From: Garcia nutans
Taxonomy: Eukaryota; Streptophyta; Magnoliopsida; Malpighiales; Euphorbiaceae
Direction of reading: 5' to 3'
Assembly: GCA_947685225.1 (NCBI GenBank)
Contig: CANTUV010000002.1
Span: 2,232,001 to 2,296,000, forward strand
Length of the DNA: 64,000 nucleotides
Shown one piece after another: positions 22,055 through 33,828 of the stretch; the stretch's first letter is position 1; the number at the start of each line of letters is the position of its first letter. Under the pieces are notes generated by a model. That model searched no databases. It was not told the origin of the DNA and worked only from the letters and a program-made list of their open reading frames with translations. The position numbers and the translations under genes were made by a program.

Positions 22055-23374
22055 CTGTGAGCAGGGATTTCCCCCCCCCCCAACTCTCGGTGGAATGGTT
22101 CTTGCGACTTCGACACTGTTTAGGATCGGGGCCTTAGAGAACACGGACCTAAGCTCGGAGAAAAATGGAGTTGCCACACAGAAAGGGGTGGATGACTTGA
22201 TTCCTAAGGAATCCCCAACACCCTAATGGGTTCGGAAAGTTGGGTACGTGTGGGGAAGGTGGGAAATGGCCCAGCACCCCCACAATGCCTGGTTCATTGG
22301 AACTCGCCTCCTTTGCAGGTCTTAATATTATAAAATTCTTAAGTATAACAATATTATCCATATTACATGCAATAATTAAAATAAAGCATCATTATATTAA
22401 AATCAAAGCAATGTCCAAACAAAGCAAATAAATGGGCACCCATCCGAAGATGGAAACATGTCCTTACATCATCTATGTCTAAACTAAATAAGACACCCAC
22501 CGAAAGGTGAAAAATGTCCTTTACATTGGTCTAAAATATAAAAGAAATTTAAATTACATAATATTTAACTAATGAGGTACCCACAAAGTGAAAACATACC
22601 TCTTACAATTTTAATACTAAAACAAAAAAATAATAATCATAACAATAAAGAAAATAATCATCCATGGTAAATTAAATAAATCAAAGATTGAAATTAAATA
22701 AATCAACCATCAAAACATATAATAAACTACATAATCAAATCTAAAATTAAATAAAGCAAGTAAATATATGAATTAGGGTTTACTATCTCAATTTAGAATT
22801 CTTCAATTAACATTTAGGGTTTTGGGATTTTAGAATTATTATTGTTATTATTTAGGCTACTGTAAAGATTGTGGAAAATTGGAATGAATTAGGGTTTTAT
22901 ACATTTAAGAAGTAGTAAGGTTTTTTTGATTAATCAAATTAGGGTTTAAGGGTAACATCATGAAATTAGGGTTTTGGAATCTTAAGACATTAGAGTTTAT
23001 AATTCATGGTTACTGGATTGTGATTTTAGGTTTACTAGATTATGGCTTTAGGGTTTAGATTTACTAGATTAGGTTTTAAGTTCACTGGATTAGGGTTTAG
23101 GGTGTTGTTGAATTTGTCATAAAGTTTTGATGCTTTCAGAATTTAGGGTTTAGGAAAACTAGAGTTTACTGTATTTGGTTTTGAGAGAATTAGGATTTTT
23201 TGATATTTTGGAAAACATATTTGATTTTAGGATTTAAGAAAGCAGGTTAGAGTTTTATAAATATAATTATGATTTTTAGAAAATGTAAAGAAGATTAGGG
23301 TTTGAAGATTTAAGAAAACATTTGGAAATTTTAGACAAAAAGTTATGGTTTAGATGAAAATAGTTCGGTGAAAA

Positions 23375-23605
23375 CAATTTAGGGTTTTAAAGTTTTTGGA
23401 AATAGGAGAGAATCAATTTTAGGGTTTTAAGGTTTTTGGAAATAGAAGAGTAGTTTAGGGTGTTTTTGGAAATAGAAGAGTAGTTTAGGGTTTTAAGGTT
23501 TTTGGAAACAGAAGAAACTATTTTGGGTTTTTAAGGTTTTTTGAAATGGGAGAGAAATACTTTAGGGTTTTAAGGTTTCTGAAAAGAGAATAATAGTTTT
23601 AGGGT
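23375..23605. repeat. Tandem repeat of about 40 bp with TTTAGGGTTTTAAGG core
   Basis: About six imperfect units of the type TTTAGGGTTTTAAGGTTTTTGGAAA... The core resembles the plant telomere heptamer but is not a run of heptamers. Confidence 0.7.
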
Positions 23606-24059
23606 TTTGATGTCTCGATCACTGATTAAGGTTACTGGATGAACATATTACCAAGTTTAATGATTTAGGTTACTGAAACAAAAATCAATGATAGATGTAC
23701 TTAAAAGAGAATATGGCAATAACATTGTAAATATAATTGAAACAAAGATTTATAATCAAACCACCATTCGTTGGTTCCACCAAAATTGATTTTTGGATGA
23801 ACAATGACAAAGGCAGTGTTGTTGCCTTTGAATGGATTGTTGATTGCTTCTTGTTGCTAATGTCTCTTGTGCTAGGGTTTTTCTGTCTCTTTTTTATTCC
23901 AGTAAAAACTAATATTTCTGATCTCTTAATTCTGAGTTTTAATGTGTTATTTATAGGAAAAATCATAAACCTACTTCTAATTGTTTAAGGAAATTAAAAT
24001 CAATTAGGAAAAGAAGCCAAAACCAAATATAATTTAGTTTCGGAAAAACTGCATTGGAA

Positions 24060-24245
24060 AATTGCATTGGCAAAAAATATGCTGGCGAAAACTGCGGGGA
24101 TTTGCGAGAATCATTGTGGGCAGGCACTGGGCGGCCAGCCAATTTGCCGCAGGAATTTCCTACTGTGAATTGGCCCCCGCGGGCGAATTGGCCTGGCCAA
24201 TTCAACCTTCGGCGGCGAATTTTTTTCGTCGCCGATTTTTCCGTC
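24060..24245. repeat. GC-rich palindromic block upstream of the G LTR TATA box
   Basis: Contains GAATTGGCCTGGCCAATTC-type self-complementary sequence near 24184 and the pair GGCGGCGAA / TCGTCGCCG around 24210-24247. It lies about 100-300 bp upstream of the TATA box on the minus strand, in an otherwise AT-rich LTR. Confidence 0.6.
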
Positions 24246-24446
24246 GCCGATTTTTATTTTTATTTTTATTATTATTATTTTTTATCATATATTTTTTTAT
24301 TTTCTTAACCTTACCATTTTTATTTTTATTAAAATAATAAATAATAAATACTAAAATAAATATTATTTAATTAAAATACCACAAAAATTATTTTGGACTA
24401 TATAAAAAATAACGGACCAGACTGGGTCAAAAATTAAGGGTCTACA

Positions 24447-26323
24447 CAGCCTCCTTTGTAGGTCTTAATATTATAAAATTCTTAAATATAACAATATTAT
24501 CCATACTACATGCAACAATCAAAATAAAGCATCATTATACTAAAATCAAAGCAATGTCCAAACAAAACAAATAAATGGATACCCATCCGAGGATGGAAAT
24601 ATGTCCTTACATCGTCCATGTCTAAAACTAAATAGGACACCCACCGAAAGGTGGAAAAGTGTCCTTTACATTGGTCCAAAAAACATTAAAATAAAATAAA
24701 TTACATGAAATTTAACTAATGAGGTACCCACAAAGTGGAAACGTACCTCTCACAATTTTAAAACTAAGACAAATAAAAGAATATTCAATCATCCAATTAC
24801 AAAATAAAAGCAAACCATTCATAAAATAAAATAAACCATTCATTATTAACATATAACAAATCACATAATCAAATAGATAAATAAAATTAGAATTCAATCC
24901 ATTAAAAACAAGGTTAAGATTTAAGATCTAGGATTTAAGAAATTAGGGTTCTAGGATTTAAGGTTTGAGGAAATATGGTTTTGGTTATGGCTTTAGGCTA
25001 CTTAGAGTACTCGGTGTTGGTTTAATAAATTATGATTTCTAGATTTTGGCTTTGAGGAATTATGGTTTTGACATTTAGAATTAGGGTTTAAAGAATTTAG
25101 GGTTTGGGAAAATAATTTAGGGTTTTGATAATTGAAAAGCTATTTTGGGGTTTTAGGAAATACAAGGCAAATTAGGGTTTGGGTCTTAGATTTTACTAGA
25201 GTTAGGGTTTAGAAATTCAGCTATTGGATCAATTTTAATAATTAAACTATTTGTAAACTCAGGTTTATGGCTTCTGGAATTGAGGTTTGGGAATTAGGGT
25301 TTTAGGAAGCTAGGGTTTTGGATAGTTGGGGTTTTAGAATTTGAAAACTATTTTGGGGTTTTTATTTTAAGGAAAATAATTAGGGTTTTGTTAAGTTATG
25401 AAAGTAATTGGGGTTTGAGAAATTAGACTAATATTTGAATGATCATATTTACTTTAAGTAAAACCTTAGCTACTGTTTGAATTAAAAAAAGAGAATTTGA
25501 TTATACAAATAGTGTGATTAAAATTTGAAAGGTGGAGATGGATATTCATTCAATAAACTGAATTTAGAGAACTTACCTATGTTTTAAGGCTCCATCGAAT
25601 TTAAAGTGTTTGAATCAAGCTTGTTTGGATATGTGCTACTGCCTGAATCAAAGTTTATTTTTGGGTTAAGTTAGATCAAGACAACACTGCTTTTATTGCC
25701 TTGATTTTGTAAATTAGATCGTCACTTATTGATGTTTTCTCTCTGTCTCCTGTTGCTCATTTTAAATAATTTCAGTCGCCTCTCGATCTCTTCCTCTTAG
25801 TTTGCCTCCCTCCCTCTTTTTTATTCGTGTTAATCATGTATTTATATAAAAACCAACACTTTAACCTAAACCTAATCCTACTCTCATAAGGTAATTAGGA
25901 AGTCTAATGGCCGGTACAATTACGTTTAGGACTCGGATTAAAGGCCGAAATCGACATGGAGTGCAACTCATATCGATTTGGGCTGTCCAAATCGATATAG
26001 AATCTGCCTCATATCGATTTGGCTTGCCAAAATCGATATGAGGCACTTGCCCATATCAATTTTGCAAGCTCAAATCGATATGGGCAGTACCCATATCGAT
26101 TTGGCCCTCCTAAATCGATATGGCAGTACCCATATCAAACCAACTCGACCAAACCATTGACTTCAACACAAACTGATCCAAAATAATTAAATTTCAGCCA
26201 ATATATTTGTAATTTTGATATAACTTCCAATTTAATTCTAAAATTAGGTTTAAGAAATCTAAGCTCATAATGGACCAACATAAACCTTTTAAATTTAAAT
26301 TGGTCCAAATTTAGGGGTCTACA
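24447..26323 (-). repeat. 3' LTR of element B, truncated on the left
   Basis: Aligns with G and D LTRs from the GCCTCCTTTGTAGGTCTTAATATT block onward; about 250 bp of its left end are absent. Ends GGGGTCTACA at 26323. A minus-strand TATA (TTTATATAAATAC) lies near 25845. Confidence 0.8.
25955..26140. repeat. ATATCGATTTGG hairpin array upstream of the B LTR TATA box
   Basis: About four hairpin units, each an ATATCGATTTGG arm and an inverted CCAAATCGATAT arm separated by 6-12 bp. Located about 100-300 bp upstream of the TATA on the minus strand. The G LTR has a different palindromic block at the corresponding place. Confidence 0.75.
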
Positions 26324-26338
26324 GTTTTTCCCCTACTT
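26324..26338 (-). promoter_or_regulatory. Polypurine tract of element B
   Basis: Minus strand reads AAGTAGGGGAAAAAC directly before the 3' LTR. Confidence 0.75.
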
Positions 26339-26449
26339 GAACGATCTGAGGCTTGGTTGAAGAGAGTGAAAAGCAACATGACTTTGAGTAGATTTTGGAT
26401 GAGGATGCGTTCTCGACCCGAGATTGGAGTTGGTTTGGGTTTGGACCCA

Positions 26450-26850
26450 AAAAAGATTTAGATACTTAGACTTGAGACTGGATTGGTACTTTGACCCGTG
26501 ATTGGGTACTTGGACCCAAGACTTAATTGGGTACTTGGACCCATGACTGAATTGATTTGGGTACTTGGACCCGAGACTGGATTGGATACTTGGACCCGTG
26601 ATTGGATACTTGGACCCATGACTGAATTGGGTACTTGGACCCATGATTGGTTATTTGGATCCAAGGCTGGGTACTTAGACCCAAGACTAAATTTGATTTA
26701 GGTACTTGGACCCGAGACTGGGTACTTGGACCCAAGACTATTTTTGATTCAAGTACTTGGACTCGAGACTGGGTACTTGGTCCTGAGATTGGGTACTTGG
26801 ACCCAAGACTGGATTGGATTTGGATACTTGGACCTGAGACTGAGTTTGAC
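26450..26850. repeat. Tandem array of GGTACTTGGACCCGAGACTG units (element B 3' region)
   Basis: About 20-bp core repeated some 18 times with variable spacers. The same array, with different copy number and spacers, is in D and E. Open frames across it are repeat artefacts. Confidence 0.85.
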
Positions 26851-26899
26851 TGACCTTTTATCAATTGAGAATTTTGGCTGCTCTAGTTGTTTTATTCTT

Positions 26900-27590
26900 T
26901 AATGGATTTTGGGTCTTCACCCTCAAAATGGATCTTCATCGTTGAACCTTGGATCTTCATCCTTAGCATCAGATCTTCACCTTTGAAAATCTTCATCCTT
27001 AGAGATCTGGTCTTCACCATTATAAATGGATCTTCATCATTGGAGATAGGGTCTTCACCCTTAAAAATGGATCTTCATCCTTTGGACGTCGGGTCTTCAC
27101 CCTTGAAATTGGATCTTCATCCTTGGCATTGGGTCTTCACCCTTGAAAATGGATCTCCATCCTTTGGACTTTGGGTCTTCACCCTTTGAAATTGGATCTT
27201 CATCCTTGAAATTAGGTCTTCACCTTTGAAAATGGATCTTCATCCTTTGAAATCGGGTCTTCACCCTTGAAAGTTGATCTTCATCATTTAAGCTGGATCT
27301 TCATCCTAGGAATTGGGTCTTCATCCTTTAAACTGGATCTTCAGCCTTGGAAATCGGGTCTTCACCCTTGAAAGTGGATCTTAATACTTTATGCTGGATC
27401 TTCATCCCTGGAAATCGGGACTTCACCCTTTAAAGTAGATCTTCATCCTTTAAGCTGGATCTTCATTCCTGGAAATCGGGTCTTCACCCTTGAAAGTGGA
27501 TCTTCGTCCTTTAGATGTCAGTTCTTCACCCTTGAAAGTGGATCTTTATCCATTGGAGATCTGGTCTTTATCCTAGCTTCATCTCTTTTA
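26900..27590. repeat. Tandem array of GGATCTTCATCC...GGGTCTTCACCC units (element B)
   Basis: About 38-40-bp double unit alternating GGATCTTCATCC and GGGTCTTCACCC, about 17 copies. Elements D and E have only about four, so the array expanded or contracted between copies. Confidence 0.85.
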
Positions 27591-29999
27591 GCTGGACTGA
27601 TCTTTTTTCTTTTGCATCTTCATTCTTTTGATAGTTTTTAATGTTACATTCTTTTGCACTTTTTCAAAAAATTCAGCTATATTTTTTAGCTGGCCCCTTA
27701 TATCTTCTCCTTGCCACAATGATTTTTATAATGCAGGCTCTGATTGATGTTTTTGTTGTCTAGTTCTTTGCACAAGCACGCATTTCTTCTTTTTGCAAAA
27801 TTACTGGAGCTTCCTCACGCAATGGGCTTTCCATGCCCCCCTAATTTAATATCTTCTTTTGATTTTTTACTTCACAGGGTGTTTGCTATTCACTTTTAAA
27901 AAAGAGCAGATAACACAAGACAAAAATGCCATGTGATACGCTCATGTATGCATGATATGCATGAGTAATACTTATAGTGGTTCCATCGACCCAAAGGCCG
28001 AGGTGATCAGCAGAAGTGTTCTCATTGGTTCCTTTCAGACGCTCATTCAGGTCTTGCAATGGAATGGCAAAAAGCTTTTCATTTATGGCTTTTATCTTCA
28101 AGATGTTGAGAACATGAGTGGTGGAGACCCCAAGCAGCAAAGATACATCCATTTCAAATTATGATTCAGTATGTCAATTGGTAGCTTTTCATAACCTTGC
28201 AAATAATCATTTACTTTGCCCAATGTGTCTTTCGAGATTATACAGTTCAACATACTCCCCTTAACTTATTTTTTTTTCAATTTTCAATTTTGAATTTTAA
28301 TTTTGAAATATTGGCTTTGCCAAATTAATGTCAACTTACCTAAGGACTTGATTTTTCAAATTAACATATTTATAACATGACAACCCTAATTACCATACTA
28401 AACTTGGGAATCATTTCTATTTAAGCAAGAACTGTTGCACTTCAGATAGGTATATACACATTACTTAGTCAATGCTCTCATTTGAGTTTGAATATTGTCT
28501 ATCTCATATGCATACTTATCCAAACTATCTCCACTAATAGACTCTGCCTACCAAGATAGATTAATAGGCTTTAATAGGCTTGAAATGGGGTCTATAAGGA
28601 ACATGGTTTAAATGAAGGTCATTTAGAGATTAGAGCTAATGTGACACAATGGACAAACCTTCAAACTACAAACTGCTTGTTGGAACTTTAGGTAGTTGGA
28701 AACATGAAAAGATAGAGCTTTGAACATTCTTCTTTCTTTTTGGCGTTAACCTGAATCTTGATTGGGATAATCTTTGCCTTTGCAAAAAGTTTGGTACCCA
28801 TATCCATTCTTTGCCTTTGCAAAGGTTTTGGTGCCCATATCCATTTCTTTCTTTCTTTTTCTTTTCTTTATCTTTCTTTTTCTTACTCCTTCTTTCCTTT
28901 GAGCATTTTATCATTTTGTCCTTCTTTCCTGTAGGACTGTCAAGTATAGGACTTTCGAGAACTGGATGACCTTTCTTATATCTCTCTAATTTTGATTGAA
29001 TCTTTGGGCCAATTTCAAGTCAAACTGTTCTTATGGAAGTCTATTGCTACTTTAGGTAAAAGAGAACTCGGTTGGCTTTCTAAACCATTTTGGGTTTTAT
29101 TTTTCTTTTTTCATTTTTTTTCTTTCTTCTTTCTTCTTATTCTCCTTTTTTGTGTTTTTTTCTCTTTTTTTTTGTTCCTAGCTCCAACAGAGTTATCTTG
29201 TTTATGCTAACTTGTATTTCTAATAATGGATGAGTGGAGTTATATTAATCTGCTTCATTCCTAACTTTATTTATGATATTTGGTCTAATTCAGGTGAACT
29301 TTAACTACCCTTGTGGTCTTGAGAACTTCAACTACCCTTATGGTCTTGAGAACATCTACAATCTTCATGGTCTTGACTATTCATTTCTTTCTTTGATCTT
29401 CTTGCCTCTTCATCTTACTGATCATAAGACTTGTCAAAAGTATCACAATAGCTCAAGGTAGGTTGTTGGGGTTTGTAAGCCAATGAAAAGAAAGCTAAAA
29501 TTTTATGAAGGCTCAAAGGGACAACTAAGGATTGATATTTATTTGGGTGGATACTAGTTGTTGTCTAACCAAACAATGCCTAGATCATTTCTCTCTTAAA
29601 TAAGCAAAGTTCAATTTCACATCAAAAGTTTGTCAAAGCATGTTCTAAGACTGACTAGGACCTAGACAAAGGTCACTATGGAGGAGCCCTCTCTAAGTAA
29701 GCATACACAACTCAATGCTATAAAGCAATTCCCTCACCTAGTAAAGTCATTCAAGTCATGATGCATAAATATATTAATTCATGAACATTAAGCTAGATTC
29801 CTCATTGGTTGAGCACCAAAATGAACAAAGACCAACAAAAAATTTGATGAAAGTAATTTATTCAAACAACTTTAAATTTGAAAAACACAATTGTTCCATA
29901 AAATACCAAATAAAGAAAATAAAACAAGAAAAACAAACAAGCCAAGGGAAGTTCATTGAGTCAAGCTTCTTTTCCTTTCACATCTTCAATATTCCCATC
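27591..29999. other. Conserved non-repetitive 3' region of the non-autonomous family (element B)
   Basis: Aligns with 42119-44680 (D) and, in part, 51240-52287 (E). Includes pyrimidine-rich stretches (28840-28900, 29095-29180) and small repeats built on CTTATGGTCTTGAGAAC (29310-29370). Short open frames exist but are not kept in frame between copies. No gene recognised. Confidence 0.65.
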
Positions 30000-31544
30000 T
30001 TAAAAAGAGGATAAGATAAAATCTTCCTCCAATCCTCTTCCCACCATGAAGGTTGTTGGTGGAAGTACTCTTCCAAATTTAGGCAAAGGATTATTCTTGG
30101 TATTGGACTTGTCTGGCTCAGGTAGCTTACCACTGTTGATTAGATCTAGGATCTCATGCTTCAATCAGATACATCTATCGGTCTCATGTTCTTGAGTCTG
30201 ATGAAATTCAAAAAGCCTTAGTATCAAATTTTGGGGGTAAAGGATTAGGCAAAGGATGAGGAGTCAATGGTTGTAATAGTCCCTCCTTTTGTAGCTTCTT
30301 GAAAACCTAAGACAAAGGCTTCCCTAGATCTGAAAACTGCCTTCTATTTTCTTGACAAGTTGTATTGATATCAGCTTCCTTTTGTGTACTTTGATTGTTA
30401 GGCTGATAATTTCATTTTGAAGAAAAATGGTTCTTCTCCCTTTTCCACTCTTCAATTTGTAGACCAGCCTGGAGAAGATCTTTGAAATTCCAGATGAGTG
30501 TATGAGACATCCTTTCATGAAGACTAGGCAACACCCCTCTCACAATCATCCTTATTTGATCAGATTCATTGGGCCTCTTCTTGAGCAATGAAGCCTTATT
30601 CCTCCACCTTTTCATATAGTCCACAAAATTCTCATTTGACCTATGTCTAATGGACTCAACTTCTATTAAGGTAATTTCCAGCTCGACATTGTATGTATAC
30701 TGCTAAATGAAAGCCTTGTACAACATGTCCCAATCTTTTTGAGTACTTTCCTCTAAGGTGTTGAACCAATTTTGGACAATAGGGTCCAATGAGAGCATGA
30801 AATATCTTAGATTTTGAGTCTTAGTAGCTCTAGAAGAATGCATAGCAGTGATGTACTTCTTTACATGGAGATGAGGGTTTTCAGTAACATTGTACCTATC
30901 GAAGGAAGGCATCTTGAACTTATAAGGGACCTCCTCATCTTGTTGAAATAGTTTGTCGATCTCGGACATCTCTTCGGTTCTCAGTTTCTTCTCAAATTTC
31001 TTTTCTAGGTCAGCAATCATCATCTTAACATCAAATTTTCAGTATTTTCAAAAGTTGTCTTCTCAACAACCTTTGGCTCCTTCTTTTTATCTTGAGGATC
31101 TTGGAAGTATTGAGCCCAGTTTTCATTGTCATCAATGACTACCTTATCACCATCAAAAGCCACCTCACCAACCTTAGCCTCCCCTTTTTCCTTTGGCTTC
31201 TTGGTTCTAGCTGATGCTTCGGCATTGTTTCCTAAAATTGTAGCCAATTGATTCTTCATGTTCTCGGCCAGGGCCTCTTTTATTTCTTCCATCTTGGTAT
31301 TAAGGGCATCATCCACCATTCTTTGAATTTTTTTGGGCTCCATTACTTTTGGTGAAAAAATGATTAAGTCGCTGCTAGATTCTTCGTCTCCAGCATAGGT
31401 CGGATTGTCGTAAGCTTTTGAACTGTCGTAATCTAGGGATATGAGCCAGAAAGGATCAATGATATGAGATGTGATGCATGTATGCATGTATGCATAAACA
31501 AACAAGGATAAATAGGACATTCCTTCCCATCTTATAACTTCCAC
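30000..31544 (-). pseudogene. Gag (element B)
   Basis: Same domain order as element G gag: FWLISLDYDSSKAYDN, KMEEIKEALAENM, capsid core (MPSFDRYNVTENPHLHVKKYI, VQNWFNTLEESTQKDWDML) and a degraded Cys/His end. A frameshift at about 31020, a stop at about 30700 and another at about 30410 break it. It passes straight into the non-autonomous 3' region, with no pol. Confidence 0.8.
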
Positions 31545-32401
31545 ACAAGAATGGCGAGTCTCTTTTCCTAGGTAATATGGTTAAAAAAAATACCAACATG
31601 GGGTATCTTATTTTCGAATAATTTCCTCAGACGTTTCAACCAATAGTTATTTTTTTAAAAATGGAAATTAGTTCATGATAATTCCCATTAATTAGGTTTT
31701 AATCCATTCAACCAACTAAAGTAGCTTTTATGCTATATTGGATTAAAACTAAATTAAGAGGTTTATTATAAATAGATTTCTCACTTGAAAAAGTAACTAA
31801 TGATTCATGCCAAAATCAAGCCCATGATTAATAACTCTTAGTATAAACTAGGCTCACAATTGATTTTTAGTACTTTCATAATTGACCTAAATAATTTGTA
31901 AGCTCTTTCAAAGAAAAGGTTGGATCAAATGCAAAAAATAGTTTTGTTTGAAAAATCCATTGTAAAAAGATTTTAGAAAAAATGGATTTTGGGCTTTGTA
32001 TTTCGGTCATGAGAAAAGAATTTTTGATTTATTTTTAGAAAATTTTTATGTCCAAAGACCATTTTGAAAGTTTTGAAAATAGCTTTGGTCTTTTGGACAT
32101 TAAAGAAAATTTATTTTGAGCTTACAATATACTCACGTCATATTATAAAAAGAACAAACCAAATAAGTCATGATTTAGACTAAGATAAACTAACCATAGT
32201 CAAACTACATGTATTTGGGGTAAAACCTAAGGAAAGTAACTAGGCCAATTACATGAGCTTTAGTCTTTAGGTTGAAAGGCTTAGGTTCCCATAGCAAGTA
32301 TATACCAAAAGGTGCAAGGCTATGAGTGGTTATGCCATGCTCGATCTCCATACCTGGAGTGAAAGTATGGTATCCCTTACATAACACAACATGGGTAACA
32401 C
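31545..32401 (-). other. 5' leader of element B, cut at its PBS-proximal end
   Basis: Homologous to the C leader in inverted orientation. It stops at AACACGGGC, where leaders of C and D continue toward the PBS. The cut joins an LTR fragment of C. Confidence 0.7.
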
Positions 32402-32785
32402 GGGCTTTGTTTGGGACGTTGCTTTGATTTTAATATAATGATGCTCTCTTTTATTTATTGTGTGTAATATGGATAATGTTGTTATATTTAAGAATTTTAT
32501 AATATTAAGACCTGTAAAGGAGACCGATTCCAATGAACCGGGCATTGTAGGGGTGCTGGGCCATTTCTCACCTTCCCCACACGTACCCAACTTTTCGAAC
32601 CCATTAGGGGGTTGGGGATTCCTTAGGAATCGAGTTATCCAGCCCTTTCTTTTTCCCAGCCCGTCCGGGTGGCGACTCCATTTTCTCCGGACTTAGGTCC
32701 GTGTTCTCTAAGGCCCCGAGCCTAAACAGTGTCGAAGTCGCAAGAACCATTCCACCGGGAGTGGGGGCGAAAATCCCCGCTCATA
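32402..32785 (+). repeat. 5' LTR fragment of element C
   Basis: Corresponds in inverted orientation to about 39306-39690 of the D 3' LTR. Ends CCCGCTCATA one bp before the PBS. About 1.5 kb of its upstream part, with the promoter, is missing. Confidence 0.85.
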
Positions 32786-32786
32786 G

Positions 32787-32804
32787 TGGCGACTCCACTG
32801 GGGA
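32787..32804 (+). promoter_or_regulatory. Primer-binding site, tRNA-Arg-like (element C)
   Basis: TGGCGACTCCACTGGGGA; one mismatch to the recalled complement of a plant tRNA-Arg 3' end (TGGCGACTCCGCTGGGGA). Confidence 0.75.
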
Positions 32805-33828
32805 TAAGAGAAGTTGATTCCATTGGTCTTTATATTATTCTATTTTTTCTTATAATGATATTATCCATTGCATCAAATTAGATTGCATTGTGTGCGTGAG
32901 TTAGGATGCCCGTGTTACCCATGTTGTGTTATATAAGGGATACCATACTTTCACTCCAGGTATGGAGATCAAGCATGGCATAACCACTTATAGCCTCGTA
33001 CCATTTGGTATATACTTGCTATGGGAACCTAAGCCTTTTTACCCAAAGACTAAAGCTCATGTAATTGGCCTAGTTACTTTCCTTAGGTTTTACCCCAAAT
33101 ACATGTAGTTTGACTATGGTTAGTTTATCTTAGTCTAAATCATGGCTTATTTGGTTTGTTCTTTTTCTAATATGACGTAAGTATATTGTAAGCTCAAAAT
33201 AAATTTTTCTTTAAAATCCAAAAAGACCAAAACTATTTTCAAAATTTTTCAAGATGGTCTTTGGACATAAGACTTTTCTAAATAAATAAATAAATAAATT
33301 CTTTGGCCCATGGCCCAAATACTAAGCCCAAAATCCATTTTTCTAAAATCTTTTACAATGGGCTTAGAAACAAAACTATTTTCACCCAACCTTTTCTTAC
33401 AAAGAGCTTGCAAAAATATTTAGGTCAATTATGAAATACCAAAAATCAATTGTGGGCCTAGTTTACACTAAGAATAAATTAACCATGGGCTTGTTTTTGG
33501 CATGAATCATTAGTTACTTTTTTCAAGTGAGAAATCTATCTAAAATAAACCTCTTAATTTAGTTTTAATCCAATATAGCATAAAAGCTACTATAGTTGGT
33601 TGAATGGATTAAAACCTAATTAATGGGAATTACTATGAATGGATTTCCATTTTCGAAAATATAACTATTGGTTGAAACGTACGAGGGAATTATTCAAAAG
33701 CAAGATACCCCATGTTGGTATTTTGTTAACCTTATACCTAGGAAAAGAGACTCGCCATTCGTGTGTGGATGTTATAAGGTTGGAAGGAACGTCCTATTTG
33801 TCCTTATTTGTTAATTATTTGTGCATAC
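32805..33828 (+). other. 5' leader of element C
   Basis: Noncoding, homologous to leaders of G, B and D. No gene seen. Confidence 0.7.

Larger units (their letters stand above)
1691..24446 (-). mobile_element. Element G: Tat-lineage Ty3/gypsy retrotransposon, minus strand, with nested insertions
   Basis: Read on the minus strand from the right it has a 5' LTR (24446-22056), PBS, leader, gag, protease, RT, first RNase H, integrase, a hairpin cluster and an antisense DUF7745-like exon. The body is split by a solo LTR (14079-17081) and by element H (4038-13541); its coding sequence resumes on the far side of each insertion. The second (archaeal-type) RNase H is almost wholly deleted. Its 3' LTR is not recognised in the window. 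The 5' LTR abuts an LTR fragment of element B that starts internally, which suggests G inserted into the LTR of B. Defective: several stops and frameshifts. Confidence 0.8.
22056..24446 (-). repeat. 5' LTR of element G (2391 bp)
   Basis: On the plus strand it runs from TGTGAGCAGG to GGGTCTACA. A poly-C run is at 22071-22081. A TATA box for minus-strand transcription (TATAAATAACAC) lies near 23945-23956. Many TTTAGGG-like motifs lie at 22780-23610. Confidence 0.88.
24447..32401 (-). mobile_element. Element B: non-autonomous Tat relative, gag without pol
   Basis: From the right on the minus strand: leader (32401-31545, cut before the PBS), gag (31544 to about 30000), then a 3.6-kb 3' region, PPT and 3' LTR. 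No protease, RT, RNase H or integrase lies between gag and the 3' region. Leader and LTR resemble those of G and C, so an autonomous relative could supply the enzymes. The left end of the LTR is missing where G abuts, and the right end is joined to C. Confidence 0.78.

Noticed and set aside
22780..23610. Interstitial telomere
   Set aside because: No uninterrupted run of TTTAGGG heptamers; spacing is irregular and the motif is embedded in about 40-bp units.
26333..26864. Several open frames of 67-113 codons on both strands
   Set aside because: They run through the GGGTACTTGGACCC tandem array in more than one frame at once, which is a repeat artefact.
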